The notes: generated by a model not told the origin, from the sequence alone. DNA of 64,000 nt from Ereboglobus sp. (GCA_029974595.1 JARKRC010000021.1:1-64000); one strand, 5' to 3'; shown: positions 55,940 through 64,000, counted from the first letter of the stretch. Numbers and translations: made by a program.

Positions 55940-56878
55940 CTACTTCACCTGGATGAACGTCTTTTCCATGAATTTGAAGGGCTGCGCTTCCGGCGGTATC
56001 TCGACGAACACCCCGCCGGTCTCCCCCTTCACGAGTTTGAAACGGAATTGCTCCTGCAACTCCTGCAGCCGGGATATGTTCTGCTGGAGCGTGTTCAGGT
56101 TGGCCATCAGGCTGGCTTGGGAGGCGGTCGCCTGCTTGGTTTCCGTTTCCGCGGCCTGCTTCTGGCTTTTCAGCGTATCGATCTCCTTCTGAATCGCAGC
56201 CTTTTGGTTCTGAAGCGCCGTGATTTCCGCGGTCAGCGCCGATTTTTGGGAAATCGCCTGATCGCGAGCCTTCAGATCGTTGCTGCTGACCAGCGCCGCC
56301 CCGCCCAGAAAATACAGTGCCGCCACCGCTCCCAGACACAGGAGGACGCATGCCAATGCTGCGACCATCACGGATTTCTTCACTTGCGTCTGGGAAGCCT
56401 GCGCCGAGCGGCGCACGTCTTCCTGCAGGGTCTTCGTCGTCTCCTCCTGCTTGGCGGCGATCTCCTTCGAAATGGCCTGCTGTCCCTTGGAAATGGTCTC
56501 GATGACCTGCGGGTCCGTGGCCGGCGGCTGCTCGAGTCTCAACTTCAGGGTGCGCAATTCCTCCGCCGTCTGGGCGGTCGTGGCCGTAAATTCCGCCTGG
56601 TTGGATTGGGCACTCTGCTTGATCTCCACCATGGCATTGAGCATTTCCGCGTGCTGGGCCAGCGTTTGCTGATTGATCTCCTTGAGCTTCGCTTCGAGTT
56701 CCTCCGAATTCGTGGCCTTGGTGTTGCTCACGAGCGCGTGCATCACGTCCATCATCTCTTCCCGGCATATCGTCCGGAAGCGCTCGAAGAGAGTGCGCCT
56801 CCATTCGAGCTCCATCTCCTGAAGCCGCAGTTCGGCCCTCTGTTGAAACTGGGTCGGTTGGCTTGATTCGTTCGACAT
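55940..56878 (-). CDS. Membrane-anchored coiled-coil protein
   Basis: This 312-aa protein has an N-terminal hydrophilic helical region (1-165), one transmembrane helix (about 170-192) and a periplasmic coiled coil (about 205-285; LTAEITALQNQKAAIQKEID), then a short beta end (VFVEIPPEAQPF). It has no signal peptide, so the topology is N-in/C-out. A good Shine-Dalgarno (AGAAGGA, 7 nt spacing) sets the start. It may be a scaffold or spacer in the secretion apparatus. The plus-one frame is also open through the whole gene, but its translation there is Gly/Arg/Asp-rich and looks like a shadow. Confidence 0.82.
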   Translation of the reverse strand: MSNESSQPTQFQQRAELRLQEMELEWRRTLFERFRTICREEMMDVMHALVSNTKATNSEELEAKLKEINQQTLAQHAEMLNAMVEIKQSAQSNQAEFTATTAQTAEELRTLKLRLEQPPATDPQVIETISKGQQAISKEIAAKQEETTKTLQEDVRRSAQASQTQVKKSVMVAALACVLLCLGAVAALYFLGGAALVSSNDLKARDQAISQKSALTAEITALQNQKAAIQKEIDTLKSQKQAAETETKQATASQASLMANLNTLQQNISRLQELQEQFRFKLVKGETGGVFVEIPPEAQPFKFMEKTFIQVK

Positions 56879-56885
56879 AATAAAT

Positions 56886-56892
56886 TCCTTCT
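56886..56892 (-). promoter_or_regulatory. Ribosome binding site deciding the start of the coiled-coil protein
   Basis: AGAAGGA on the minus strand lies 7 nt before ATG at 56878. In-frame stops (TAG at 56891-56893 and TAA at 56903-56905) exclude any longer protein in this frame. Confidence 0.7.
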
Positions 56893-56902
56893 ATTTCTTC
56901 AA

Positions 56903-57116
56903 TTAGGCAGCTTTCTTCATTCTCGCAATCACGCACTCTCCATGAGGACGGGCCTGCATTTGTGACTTCCGCGCCAAGCCGCGCCATTTCGCGCAGGAAA
57001 TTGTCCCGGCGCGTTTCGGTCGGAGCATCATCGGAGGCGGAAAGGACGATGCACTGGTGCATTATTCGCATCACCAAGTCCACCATCATGCTCATGCTGT
57101 TGTTCGAGTCGCTCAT
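56903..57116 (-). other. Short reading frame, apparently frameshifted (about 70 aa if joined)
   Basis: An ATG at 57116, 9 bp after the previous stop, opens MSDSNNSMSMMVDLVMRIMH and continues protein-like to about MARLGAEVTNAG. This frame then has no stop until 55641. In the next frame the sequence reads QARPHGECVIARMKKAA and stops at 56903-56905, leaving a normal 24-bp gap with an RBS before the coiled-coil gene. A one-base shift near 56955 would join the two into one small gene. It is either an error, a pseudogene or a frameshifted gene. Confidence 0.35.
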
Positions 57117-57125
57117 TCGCCGGCT

Positions 57126-57752
57126 TTATTTGGCAAGGCTCAAGAGCGTGCTTGCCCTTTGGATTTTCGTGGCCAGCGCCTCCGCCTGCTGTTGCAGGGC
57201 GAACAATTCGCGGCGCGTGGCTTCGACTTCGTTTTTCATCGCGAGCCTCTGCTGTTCCAGCGAGTCGATCTCGGACTTGAGCAGATCCACGCGCTGCACC
57301 AGCTGCAGCCGTTTGCGCATCAGCTGCGCCTGCAACGGGTCATTGGTGAAGACTTGCGCAAAAGTCGGATTGCCATACTCGGCGGCGATCTGCTCGACGG
57401 CGATGCGCATGCGCGCGATCATCTCGGGGTTCTGCGCGGGCTTTGCCGCGGCTGGCCTTGGCTCTGGAGCCGGCGCGGCAGCGGCCATCAGGGAGGGCTG
57501 CAGGCGGGCATCGAGGCGTTCCTGTCCCGGCTGGCGCTGCGGGACGGCGGCATGGCGGGCGTCGCCGGTGCTCGAAGCGTTTGCGATCTGCGAAGCGCCC
57601 GACGCGGCGACAACTTCGTCGAGGGTGGAATTGCCCCTGGACGGTATGACAAGGGGGCGCTGAAGGATTACGCGCTGCTGCGCGCGCAGCATGCCGCCGC
57701 CAATGCATAACAGCATAAACGCAATGATTATTCGTGCCGTATTTGTTTTCAT
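57126..57752 (-). CDS. Secreted coiled-coil protein of unknown function
   Basis: This 208-aa protein has a signal peptide (about 1-25), a low-complexity Ala/Pro linker (about 90-108) and a C-terminal coiled coil (about 145-208) with heptads such as LKSEIDSLEQQRLAMKNEVE. No enzymatic motif is visible. It lies 7 bp downstream of the PilO/GspM-like gene and is probably a periplasmic structural part of the apparatus. I do not recognise a named family. Confidence 0.78.
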   Translation of the reverse strand: MKTNTARIIIAFMLLCIGGGMLRAQQRVILQRPLVIPSRGNSTLDEVVAASGASQIANASSTGDARHAAVPQRQPGQERLDARLQPSLMAAAAPAPEPRPAAAKPAQNPEMIARMRIAVEQIAAEYGNPTFAQVFTNDPLQAQLMRKRLQLVQRVDLLKSEIDSLEQQRLAMKNEVEATRRELFALQQQAEALATKIQRASTLLSLAK

Positions 57753-57759
57753 ATATAAA

Positions 57760-58314
57760 TTATTTCACTTCGCTTGGTTTTTGAATGTATATGGTAAATG
57801 AAAAGGCGACCCGGCTGAACTCGCGCTTGTTGTTGTCGCCGACGGTCTGGATGTCCACCTGCGTGAGGGCGAGCGAGCTCATCTTCTTCATCCTGCCGGT
57901 CAGATCCAGAATCTCCGGCCATGCGGACACGGGCACGCTGCCTCTCGCGATCTGGTAGCGGCGGCTTATATACTCCTCGTTCGGCGCCTCCGACTTGGAA
58001 ACGACCGACCACGCGGGGCGCAGGCTTGCGATGAAGCGATCCACGGCCTCGCCGGACTGCATCGACTCCCTGAGCCGGGTGGCGCGCTCCCGCGCCTGCG
58101 TGGCTTTCTGCTCCGAAAACGCCTGGTTTAGCGATGCGATGGACGCCTGGTGCGCCCTGATGCTGCCGGCCAGGCGCTTTTTCGTGCTTTGGTTGCCATT
58201 GCTTGTATCATAATAATAATAACCGAGCCCGAGGCAGAGCACGAACAGCATTCCGGCAAGTCCCGCCCATAACGGCGAGATGTGATATGTGGTTTTCTGT
58301 TGTTTGATATTCAT
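57760..58314 (-). CDS. PilO/GspM-like inner-membrane protein
   Basis: This 184-aa protein has a short cytoplasmic N-terminus, one membrane helix (about 14-33), a periplasmic coiled coil (about 44-75) and a ferredoxin-like C-terminal domain (ALTQVDIQTVGDNN ... VAFSFTIYIQ). This layout matches PilO/GspM, which pair with PilN/GspL in the alignment subcomplex. It lies 19 bp downstream of the PilM/GspL-like gene, as expected. Sequence identity to characterised members is not obvious by eye. Confidence 0.75.
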   Translation of the reverse strand: MNIKQQKTTYHISPLWAGLAGMLFVLCLGLGYYYYDTSNGNQSTKKRLAGSIRAHQASIASLNQAFSEQKATQARERATRLRESMQSGEAVDRFIASLRPAWSVVSKSEAPNEEYISRRYQIARGSVPVSAWPEILDLTGRMKKMSSLALTQVDIQTVGDNNKREFSRVAFSFTIYIQKPSEVK

Positions 58315-58333
58315 TTATTATCAACGCGCCGGG

Positions 58334-59680
58334 TCATCGGGTTTCCTGCGGCGTCGTGCCTTGTATGAAAAAATCGCCATTGGGCTGGATCTGGTTTCCC
58401 GCCGGCGGAATCAGCAGTCCTTGCACGCTGGTCTCGAGCGTGCTTTTGATCTGTGTAAACGGAGTCGCATTGGCGGCGTTGCCGCCGGGCATGCTTTTCC
58501 CCCGCTGCATATTGGCTTTCCAGTTCCAAAAAACACCCGACAGGCGGAAATCCAGCCCTCCGCCGGCGCCGATGCTTGCCTGTGTGAGCGTCGCATCCTT
58601 CGGTATCGCCGCCGGCAGGACGTCGATCAATTTGAAGCGTCCGCGCGACATTTCGAAAATGTCCTGGGCATAGAGTTTGTTCAGGCTCTCTATTTCCGCT
58701 TTGTTGGCCTTCAATTTCGCCTCCTGGGCCGCGAAGCCCATGTCCTGCGTTTGCAAGGCGCGGATTTCCCGCTTGTCCCTGCCCAAATCAATATAGGCAT
58801 AAATGCCCGCTCCCAAAAGCATGGCGGCAAAAATGACGCCCATTATCTTGAAGCCAAAATCCAGGTTGATGAATTTCGGCATGTCCGCCATCAGCGAGCT
58901 GGGATCCCTGCGCTGGAGGGCGCCCAGCATGATGCCGAGCGCATCGAATGAAACCAGCTCCACCTGCGCCTGTTCCTGCAGCACATCCCAATACGGGCAC
59001 TGCGTTTTCAAATCGGTGCCGGGCGCCTGGCAGATGCGCACGAGCGGACGCTGGCCGCCATCGTCAAAGGTCACGCCGTATTCGCCAAACACCATGCTTA
59101 TCTCGCTCCACACATCATAGTCGCCCTGGCGTTTGCCGGCGTATAATTTGCGTACGGCGCGGACGCCGGCGGCGGTGTGCAGGTAAACGAAGGCCTGCGA
59201 TTCGCGATCAACAATCAGGAAAATGCGCGTGCGCCCGTGCGATTCCCCCATTTGCGCGCCCAGGCTGACGAGCGGATACGCATCGTCTATCACATACCCC
59301 AGGTCACGCAAGGGCATGAGCATGGGATAAAGCGTCGGCACGGTTTCATAAGAGCAGAATGTGCCGTGGTTGCCCCCGCTTCCGGGCAGGGGCCATGAGT
59401 GCTGGACGCCCCACGCGGTGTGCATGTTGGCGATTGTCTCATGCGTGGCGGCCAGCGCCTCCCGGGCTATGGTTCTTCCGCCGGGCGGGCATTCGGAAAA
59501 CTCGGTTTGCAGCGTGTCCGGATCGTATATAAGCGAGATTCTGCTGTTTTTCTTAAAATGCTCCTGCACCACCGTGATCATGTCATCCGGCCTGACTAGG
59601 GGAATGCGTCGCCAGCCTTTGTCGTCATCACGGCAATAGGCGGTTTTTTCCCATATGATCAATGTTTGCGGCGCAGCCAT
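58334..59680 (-). CDS. GspL/PilM-PilN-like assembly protein
   Basis: This 448-aa protein has a cytoplasmic N-terminal domain (1-270) of likely actin-like (PilM/GspL) fold, one membrane helix (about 276-299) and a periplasmic segment. That segment has a short coiled coil (LKANKAEIESLNKLYAQDIF) and an alpha/beta end, as in PilN or the GspL C-terminus. It would couple the ATPase to the periplasmic ring. It is the first gene after the major pseudopilin and is separated from it by strong hairpins. The actin-like nucleotide motifs are not clear by eye. Confidence 0.75.
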   Translation of the reverse strand: MAAPQTLIIWEKTAYCRDDDKGWRRIPLVRPDDMITVVQEHFKKNSRISLIYDPDTLQTEFSECPPGGRTIAREALAATHETIANMHTAWGVQHSWPLPGSGGNHGTFCSYETVPTLYPMLMPLRDLGYVIDDAYPLVSLGAQMGESHGRTRIFLIVDRESQAFVYLHTAAGVRAVRKLYAGKRQGDYDVWSEISMVFGEYGVTFDDGGQRPLVRICQAPGTDLKTQCPYWDVLQEQAQVELVSFDALGIMLGALQRRDPSSLMADMPKFINLDFGFKIMGVIFAAMLLGAGIYAYIDLGRDKREIRALQTQDMGFAAQEAKLKANKAEIESLNKLYAQDIFEMSRGRFKLIDVLPAAIPKDATLTQASIGAGGGLDFRLSGVFWNWKANMQRGKSMPGGNAANATPFTQIKSTLETSVQGLLIPPAGNQIQPNGDFFIQGTTPQETR

Positions 59681-59750
59681 TTTATAATAATGAATATTGC
59701 AGGTTATCCAGTCTGCGACTGTCTACACTTGTTGTTCTTATTAGACAATT

Positions 59751-59778
59751 CCGGGGATCTGCAAAAACAGATCCCCGG
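59751..59778 (-). terminator. Strong hairpin downstream of the major pseudopilin
   Basis: CCGGGGATCTG / CAGATCCCCGG form a perfect 11-bp stem with a 6-nt loop. No long T-tract follows on the minus strand, so it may be a partial terminator or an mRNA-stabilising structure rather than a full stop. Confidence 0.6.
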
Positions 59779-59788
59779 GGTAATTACA

Positions 59789-59837
59789 GGCAGTTTGTTC
59801 AATAAATTATATTGAATAGCTTGATGAACAAACTGCC
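59789..59837 (-). promoter_or_regulatory. Long-armed inverted repeat just after the pseudopilin stop
   Basis: GGCAGTTTGTTCA (59789-59801) and TGAACAAACTGCC (59825-59837) are perfectly complementary over 13 bp around an AT-rich 23-nt loop. With the hairpin at 59751-59778 it forms a tandem 3' structure, a usual way to raise pilin mRNA over downstream genes. Confidence 0.6.
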
Positions 59838-59844
59838 GGGATCA

Positions 59845-60636
59845 TTAGAATGACGCGAGGTAGTAATAAACCGTCGTGGTCGTTTCGGTGCCGGTGGGCG
59901 CTTTGTAAACGAGGCGTCCGGCGAACTGGTCGTCCTGGAATTCCGACTGGTCCAGGGATCCGTTGAGCTCGGCGGAGAGCTTCTTGGCATCCTTGAGCGA
60001 AACATTGGTCAGCACAACCAAGGCAACGCGCGCAGCCTTGAGGGGCGAGACGCCGTCAAGGTAGAAGTTCGCCTTTTCAGAGCCAGCCGTCGTCGCATCG
60101 ATCGGGAGGGCGGCCGGAGCGCCGGCAGTAGCGGTGATATCGCAGGGCCAGCACACGGTGCGGTTATAGGCAGACCAGTCATTGCCGGCGCCAACAGTGG
60201 CGCCATTGTAAGTGCCCGAGGTGACCCAGGCATTGCGGCTGAGGGCGAAAGGATATTCAGCGGCCAGGTTGACTTGCGTGTTGCCATCACTGCCAACGCG
60301 CCAGCCGAGCTGGCGGTCGATAAGGCCGGAAGCGCGGAGCGGCTGGTCGAGTGTCATCTTGGTATCAGCCGTCGTCGGTGTGACCGCAGTGCCACTCCAG
60401 ACACCAACGGTGCCCGTTGTGAGCGGAACCGTGCCGCCCGAGTTCGGGAGAGCGACGAAGCCGACGACAGCGGTCTCGAGGTTCTTGAAGTTAGCGACGG
60501 TCGCGACGATGCGAGCGCGATTGATGGCGGCGAGAACGCCGACGGCGATCACCGAGATAAGAATCGCGATGATGGCGAGAACACCTAGCATTTCAACGAG
60601 GGTGAAGCCCTTGTTGGAGTTTTTGATCTGTTTCAT
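59845..60636 (-). CDS. gspG: Major pseudopilin, GspG/PilA-like
   Basis: This 263-aa protein has the classic class III signal NSNKG|FTLVEMLGVLAIIAIL, with Gly10 at -1 and Glu15 at +5. After the N-terminal helix (to about 50) the globular domain is Thr/Ala/Gly-rich and beta-stranded. At 263 aa it is longer than typical GspG (about 140), so it may be a T4P-like major pilin. It follows the ATPase stop by only 1 bp and is followed by strong hairpins, consistent with high expression. The gspG symbol reflects class, not proven orthology. Confidence 0.88.
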   Translation of the reverse strand: MKQIKNSNKGFTLVEMLGVLAIIAILISVIAVGVLAAINRARIVATVANFKNLETAVVGFVALPNSGGTVPLTTGTVGVWSGTAVTPTTADTKMTLDQPLRASGLIDRQLGWRVGSDGNTQVNLAAEYPFALSRNAWVTSGTYNGATVGAGNDWSAYNRTVCWPCDITATAGAPAALPIDATTAGSEKANFYLDGVSPLKAARVALVVLTNVSLKDAKKLSAELNGSLDQSEFQDDQFAGRLVYKAPTGTETTTTVYYYLASF

Positions 60637-60637
60637 T

Positions 60638-62443
60638 TTATGTTGTTTTACTGGTTGTTGTTACGGGTTCCGCGTCATCCGACTCGGTTTGCGCAATCAC
60701 CTCCTCGATGGAGGTCTGTCCCTGCACGGCCTTGATAAAGCCGTCTTGGCGCAGGTTGCGGAAAATAGAGCTTCCGTTTAGCTCAGTTTCGCTTGCACAA
60801 AGTTTCCTCGCGAGCGCCTCGCACTCGCGCAATGCGTCCTTGCCCAGCCGCACAATGATGTCTGCGAAGGGCTCGACCGGGCGGCACTCGTAAAGTCCCA
60901 CGCGGCCTTTGTATCCGGCGCCACCGCACACTGCGCAGCCGCCTGGTTTTGGACGATACAGGGTTTCCCCTGCCTGAAGTATGATTCCGTGTATCTCCGC
61001 GAGAGCCGCGCTTTGCGGATGCGGCTCCTTGCAGGAGCACAGGCGGCGGATGAGCCGCTGCGACACGAAAAGATTGACCGCGCCAATGATCACGCTCGGC
61101 TCCACGCCGATGTCGATCAACCGCGCAATGCCGCCGAGCGCGGTGTTGGCGTGCAACGTCGAAAAGCCCGTGTGGCCCGTGAGCGCGGCGCGCATCGAGA
61201 GTTCCGCCGTCTCCCTGTCGCGCGTCTCGCCGACAAGGATGTAATCGGGGTCCTGGCGCAGGAGCGAGCGCAAGCCCAGCCCAAACGTGAGCGACTCGGT
61301 GACCTCGGTCTGCCGGATGTTGCGGAACTCGTATTCGATCGGGTCCTCCAGCGTCATCATGGTGTAGTTGGTGACGTCGAGGGTGTTGATGATGGAATAC
61401 AGCGAGGTCGTCTTGCCCGAGCCCGTGGGGCCTACAAAATAGGTGAAGCCAAAGGGCGCGTTGGCGGCGGCGAGGATCGCCGCCTTTGTGTCCTCCAGCA
61501 TTCCCAGTTTTTCGAGCGGGACGATGCCCTTGGACTGGTCGAGGATACGGATGACAATGCTTTCGCCGAACAGCGTGGGAAGCGATGAGAAGCGCAGGTT
61601 GATTTTCTTGCCGGCGACGATGAGTTTTGCGCGCCCGTCCTGGGGAATGTGCCGCACCGCAATGTCCAGGTTGCCTTTCATCTTGATGCGCGCGGCAACC
61701 GATTCGCGCGTGCTGGTATCCACGACCTTGTAGGGGTGCATCACCCCGTCGATTCGGAATTTGATCTGCGTCAGCGTTTCCTCCGGAACGATGTGGATGT
61801 CGGACACTCCCATGTTCACGGCGTCGGCCACGAGCATGTCGAAGAAACGGCCCGGATCGGAAACGTCAGCCCTCGATGCGTAGATGTCGTCGAGTTTTGC
61901 GAGAACCTCGGCCTCGAGCGCGATGTGGAAATCAAAATCGGTGATCCCAAAGCGTCCGAGCGTCTGCGTGACTTCGGCGAATCCCGGGATGGACGGATCG
62001 CTTACCGCCAGGCTGATTTGCGCGCCTGCGCGCTTGAGCGGCACGACGCGCATGCGGCGCGCGAGCGTCGGCGGCAGCAAACGGGTTACATCGGGCGCCA
62101 CGCGGATGCCGGACAGCGAAATCACCGGCAGTTTGTGATGCTCGGCGATCAATTTCGCCATGCTCGTGGGCGTGAGAATGCCGAGCTCCACGAGCACCGT
62201 GCCAAAACTCACGCGGCGTCCCTGCTGGTTATAATAATCCGTGGCGAGCTTGATGCTGGAAGCGCCGACTCCCTGTTTGCGCAGTGCCTGCGGCATCCAC
62301 AGAAAATCGCTCTCCTGACGGGCGGCCGGGTTCATCAAATTCCCGCCCGAAGCCTGCGCCGGGCTACCGGCATCGGCCTCCCTTGAGGGAGCCGTTGTCG
62401 AGGGCGCGGAAGCCGCGGGTTTATGGGTGCCGTGAATGGACAT
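60638..62443 (-). CDS. gspE: GspE/PilB-family assembly ATPase
   Basis: This 601-aa hexameric AAA-type ATPase drives pseudopilin assembly at the inner membrane. It has an N-terminal GspE-N domain (about 75-190) and a C-terminal motor. Walker A is GPTGSGKTT (338-346), the Asp box is TLEDPIEYEF, Walker B is DPDYILVGETRD and the His box is TGHTGFSTLH. A cysteine zinc region (LCSCKE ... CAVCGGAGYKG) is also typical. The disordered N-terminal 45 residues make it slightly longer than usual. No PilT-like retraction ATPase is in the window, which favours secretion or one-way assembly. Confidence 0.95.
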   Translation of the reverse strand: MSIHGTHKPAASAPSTTAPSREADAGSPAQASGGNLMNPAARQESDFLWMPQALRKQGVGASSIKLATDYYNQQGRRVSFGTVLVELGILTPTSMAKLIAEHHKLPVISLSGIRVAPDVTRLLPPTLARRMRVVPLKRAGAQISLAVSDPSIPGFAEVTQTLGRFGITDFDFHIALEAEVLAKLDDIYASRADVSDPGRFFDMLVADAVNMGVSDIHIVPEETLTQIKFRIDGVMHPYKVVDTSTRESVAARIKMKGNLDIAVRHIPQDGRAKLIVAGKKINLRFSSLPTLFGESIVIRILDQSKGIVPLEKLGMLEDTKAAILAAANAPFGFTYFVGPTGSGKTTSLYSIINTLDVTNYTMMTLEDPIEYEFRNIRQTEVTESLTFGLGLRSLLRQDPDYILVGETRDRETAELSMRAALTGHTGFSTLHANTALGGIARLIDIGVEPSVIIGAVNLFVSQRLIRRLCSCKEPHPQSAALAEIHGIILQAGETLYRPKPGGCAVCGGAGYKGRVGLYECRPVEPFADIIVRLGKDALRECEALARKLCASETELNGSSIFRNLRQDGFIKAVQGQTSIEEVIAQTESDDAEPVTTTSKTT

Positions 62444-62461
62444 TATAAAAGGGATGCGGTT

Positions 62462-64000
62462 TTAATCGAGCAGCGAGATGGCTTCGACCGGCGCGCTTGA
62501 TTGCGCTCCGGAACGCGCGGACGGACGGGCGTTTGGAAAATTTGTCGCGGCAGGAGCCACGGAGTGCTGGGTGGAACGGATTGCGCGGCTGTTTCGCTCG
62601 GCCTCGGTCCGGTCCTGCGCCGACAGACTTGCGCCGGGCACAAGGATTCGGGGCGTGAGCATGATTACCAACTCGGTCTTGGTTTTGATTTTCCCTTCCG
62701 ATCTAAAGGCCCGTCCGATGAGCGGTATTTTGCTCAATCCGGGGACGCCGCGCACCGAATCAACGATCGAGTCGGTCACCAAGCCGCCGATGATCGCGGT
62801 TTCACCCGAGCGCAGGCGCACGATGGTGGACGTTGTTTTCACATAAAGCGCGGGGGCTTTCATCCTGCCGTTTGCGGCTTCGATTTCCTGCTTCAAACGT
62901 GTGATGGCGGGCGTGACGTCGAGCGTGATGTCGCCGTTGTCCGCAATGTGGGGCGTGATCGCCACCAGCGTGCCGATGGAGATCGTCTGGACGTCATATT
63001 GCTCGCTGGTGAGGAGATTGTCATTGTTCGCGCCCACGGTTTGCGCCGTGCTGGAGCGAATCTGGAAATAGGGGCGGTCCTCGGTGTCTTTGATATACGC
63101 CGTCTGGTTGTTGATTGTGATGATGCGCGGGGCTGTGACGGTGTTGAGGTTGCCTTGCTCGGAAAGCGCCTGGAGCACCATGCCGAGTTTGCCCGAGCTG
63201 ATCGTGCCGGCGAAGGTGTCGGGGTTGAAATTGAATCCTCCCAGATTCGTGCTCGTCATGTTGGTATTGGTGAAGGCGCCGCTGACGGTTTTTTGCACTG
63301 CGCCTGCCGTTGTGCTCAGGGGAGTCGCGATTTGGGTCGCGCCGATGATCAAATTGCCGATGGAGGTCGTCGCCTGCGACCAGTCGATGCCCAGCTTGTG
63401 CTGGTCGAGCAGCTGGACCTCGACGATTTTGCCCACAATCTCGACTTGCTGGCCGATGCGCTCGTTGACCGTCGAGAGAAAGCGATTGAGATGGTCGTGG
63501 GTATGGCGCGATGCCGTGGCAACAATGGTGCCCGAGAAACGATCGAACACGATTCGCTCATCCTCCCGCTTGAACTGCTGGATTTCCGTTTCGAGGGTTT
63601 TCCAAAACTGGTTGTCGTTGGTCTGCTCAAGCGTGACGCTTGCCTCATCCTTCTGCCCCGTGGCGCTTCCTCCGGTGCTGCCGCCGCTTGCTTGCGCGGC
63701 GTTATAGTTTGTCTGCCCGAGGTTGACCGTGGCTTTCGAGCTGCCCTTGCGTTCAAGCTGGGGATACTCGACCTGATAGATTATTGTCTTGAAACGTCTT
63801 ACGGTCACATAACCCGTCTGTTCGAGATTCCAATAAAAGCCTTCGGAAGCGCAGAGCGCATCGAGTATTCCGCGCAACGAGATATTGTGAAACTCGACAT
63901 TCACGTCGCCTTTCACGTCCTTGTCGCACATGATGCTGATGCCGTAGGCGCGCCCCAGCGACTGGAACACCTTGTCGATCGGTTGGGAATCCTGGCTGAA
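62462..64000 (-). CDS. gspD: Secretin (GspD/PilQ-like outer-membrane channel), 5' end outside window
   Basis: The frame is open to the window edge, so only the C-terminal 512 residues are seen. They start with a secretin N-domain (DVNVEFHNISLRGILDALC), then N-type ring domains (IVATASRHTHDHLNRFLSTV; VEIVGKIVEVQLLDQ). The secretin barrel signature follows: RLRSGETAIIGGLVTDS, VPGLSKIPLIGRAFRSEGK and TELVIMLTPRIL. The tail after about 450 is Ser/Ala-rich. It forms the outer-membrane pore of the machine. The stop lies 18 bp before gspE. Confidence 0.93.
   Translation of the reverse strand, partial: FSQDSQPIDKVFQSLGRAYGISIMCDKDVKGDVNVEFHNISLRGILDALCASEGFYWNLEQTGYVTVRRFKTIIYQVEYPQLERKGSSKATVNLGQTNYNAAQASGGSTGGSATGQKDEASVTLEQTNDNQFWKTLETEIQQFKREDERIVFDRFSGTIVATASRHTHDHLNRFLSTVNERIGQQVEIVGKIVEVQLLDQHKLGIDWSQATTSIGNLIIGATQIATPLSTTAGAVQKTVSGAFTNTNMTSTNLGGFNFNPDTFAGTISSGKLGMVLQALSEQGNLNTVTAPRIITINNQTAYIKDTEDRPYFQIRSSTAQTVGANNDNLLTSEQYDVQTISIGTLVAITPHIADNGDITLDVTPAITRLKQEIEAANGRMKAPALYVKTTSTIVRLRSGETAIIGGLVTDSIVDSVRGVPGLSKIPLIGRAFRSEGKIKTKTELVIMLTPRILVPGASLSAQDRTEAERNSRAIRSTQHSVAPAATNFPNARPSARSGAQSSAPVEAISLLD

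Noticed and set aside
55940-56878. Plus-one frame through the coiled-coil gene as one 491-aa protein
   Set aside because: The middle translates to a Gly/Asp/Arg/Gln-rich shadow, whereas the other frame has a good RBS, a membrane helix and a coiled coil. Only the outer parts of this frame look real.
1-64000. CRISPR array, tRNA, rRNA or phage genes
   Set aside because: I read the window for short regularly spaced repeats, cloverleaf genes and phage structural genes and saw none. The only tandem repeats are coding modules in the giant gene.

Overview
The window reads like the genome of a Verrucomicrobiota bacterium, most plausibly of the family Opitutaceae. It is GC-rich, dense with secreted glycoside hydrolases and a formylglycine-type sulfatase, has no SusC/SusD pair, carries REP-like palindromes between genes, and has a type II secretion/type IV pilus-like cluster next to very large repetitive secreted proteins. 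The taxonomic call is an inference from content and style; no rRNA or other marker gene is present.

Region 1 (1-7.4 kb) is housekeeping-like. It opens with the frameshifted 3' tail of an IS transposase. A minus-strand agmatine-to-putrescine operon follows (aguB, a small gene, aguA, a lipoprotein), then hisG with its own terminator, an orphan OmpR-type response regulator, a beta-CASP metallo-beta-lactamase ribonuclease and a KDPG/KHG aldolase (eda).

Region 2 (7.4-34.6 kb) is a saccharolytic locus of 13 minus-strand genes headed by a LacI-family regulator. In transcription order it encodes the regulator, two large mutually paralogous secreted proteins of unknown function, an MFS sugar-acid transporter, an FAD-dependent oxidoreductase, GH43, GH28, GH78, GH106, a sulfatase, a BNR/sialidase-fold protein, GH2, GH16 and an SGNH esterase. 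Several genes overlap by ATGA. Rhamnosidases plus GH28, GH43 and GH2 suggest a rhamnose- and uronate-containing, possibly sulfated or acylated polysaccharide. A 13-bp palindrome, GTCAACNRTTGAC, lies upstream of the regulator and upstream of each of the two paralogues, and is a strong candidate operator.

Region 3 (34.6-64 kb) is one long minus-strand cluster running from the secretin at the right edge. It encodes a secretin, GspE/PilB ATPase, major pseudopilin, PilM/GspL-like and PilO/GspM-like proteins, several coiled-coil or periplasmic accessory proteins, a GspF/PilC protein and a second pseudopilin. It continues without a change of strand into a 332-aa protein with four InlB-type repeats, a 4867-aa protein with about fifty such repeats (14.6 kb, 23% of the window), a small membrane protein and a DUF11-repeat exported protein. 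No intact prepilin peptidase is present, but a plus-strand fragment at 34.69-34.80 kb resembles the C-terminus of one. The arrangement suggests a secretion or pilus machine genetically tied to a giant surface or secreted fibre.
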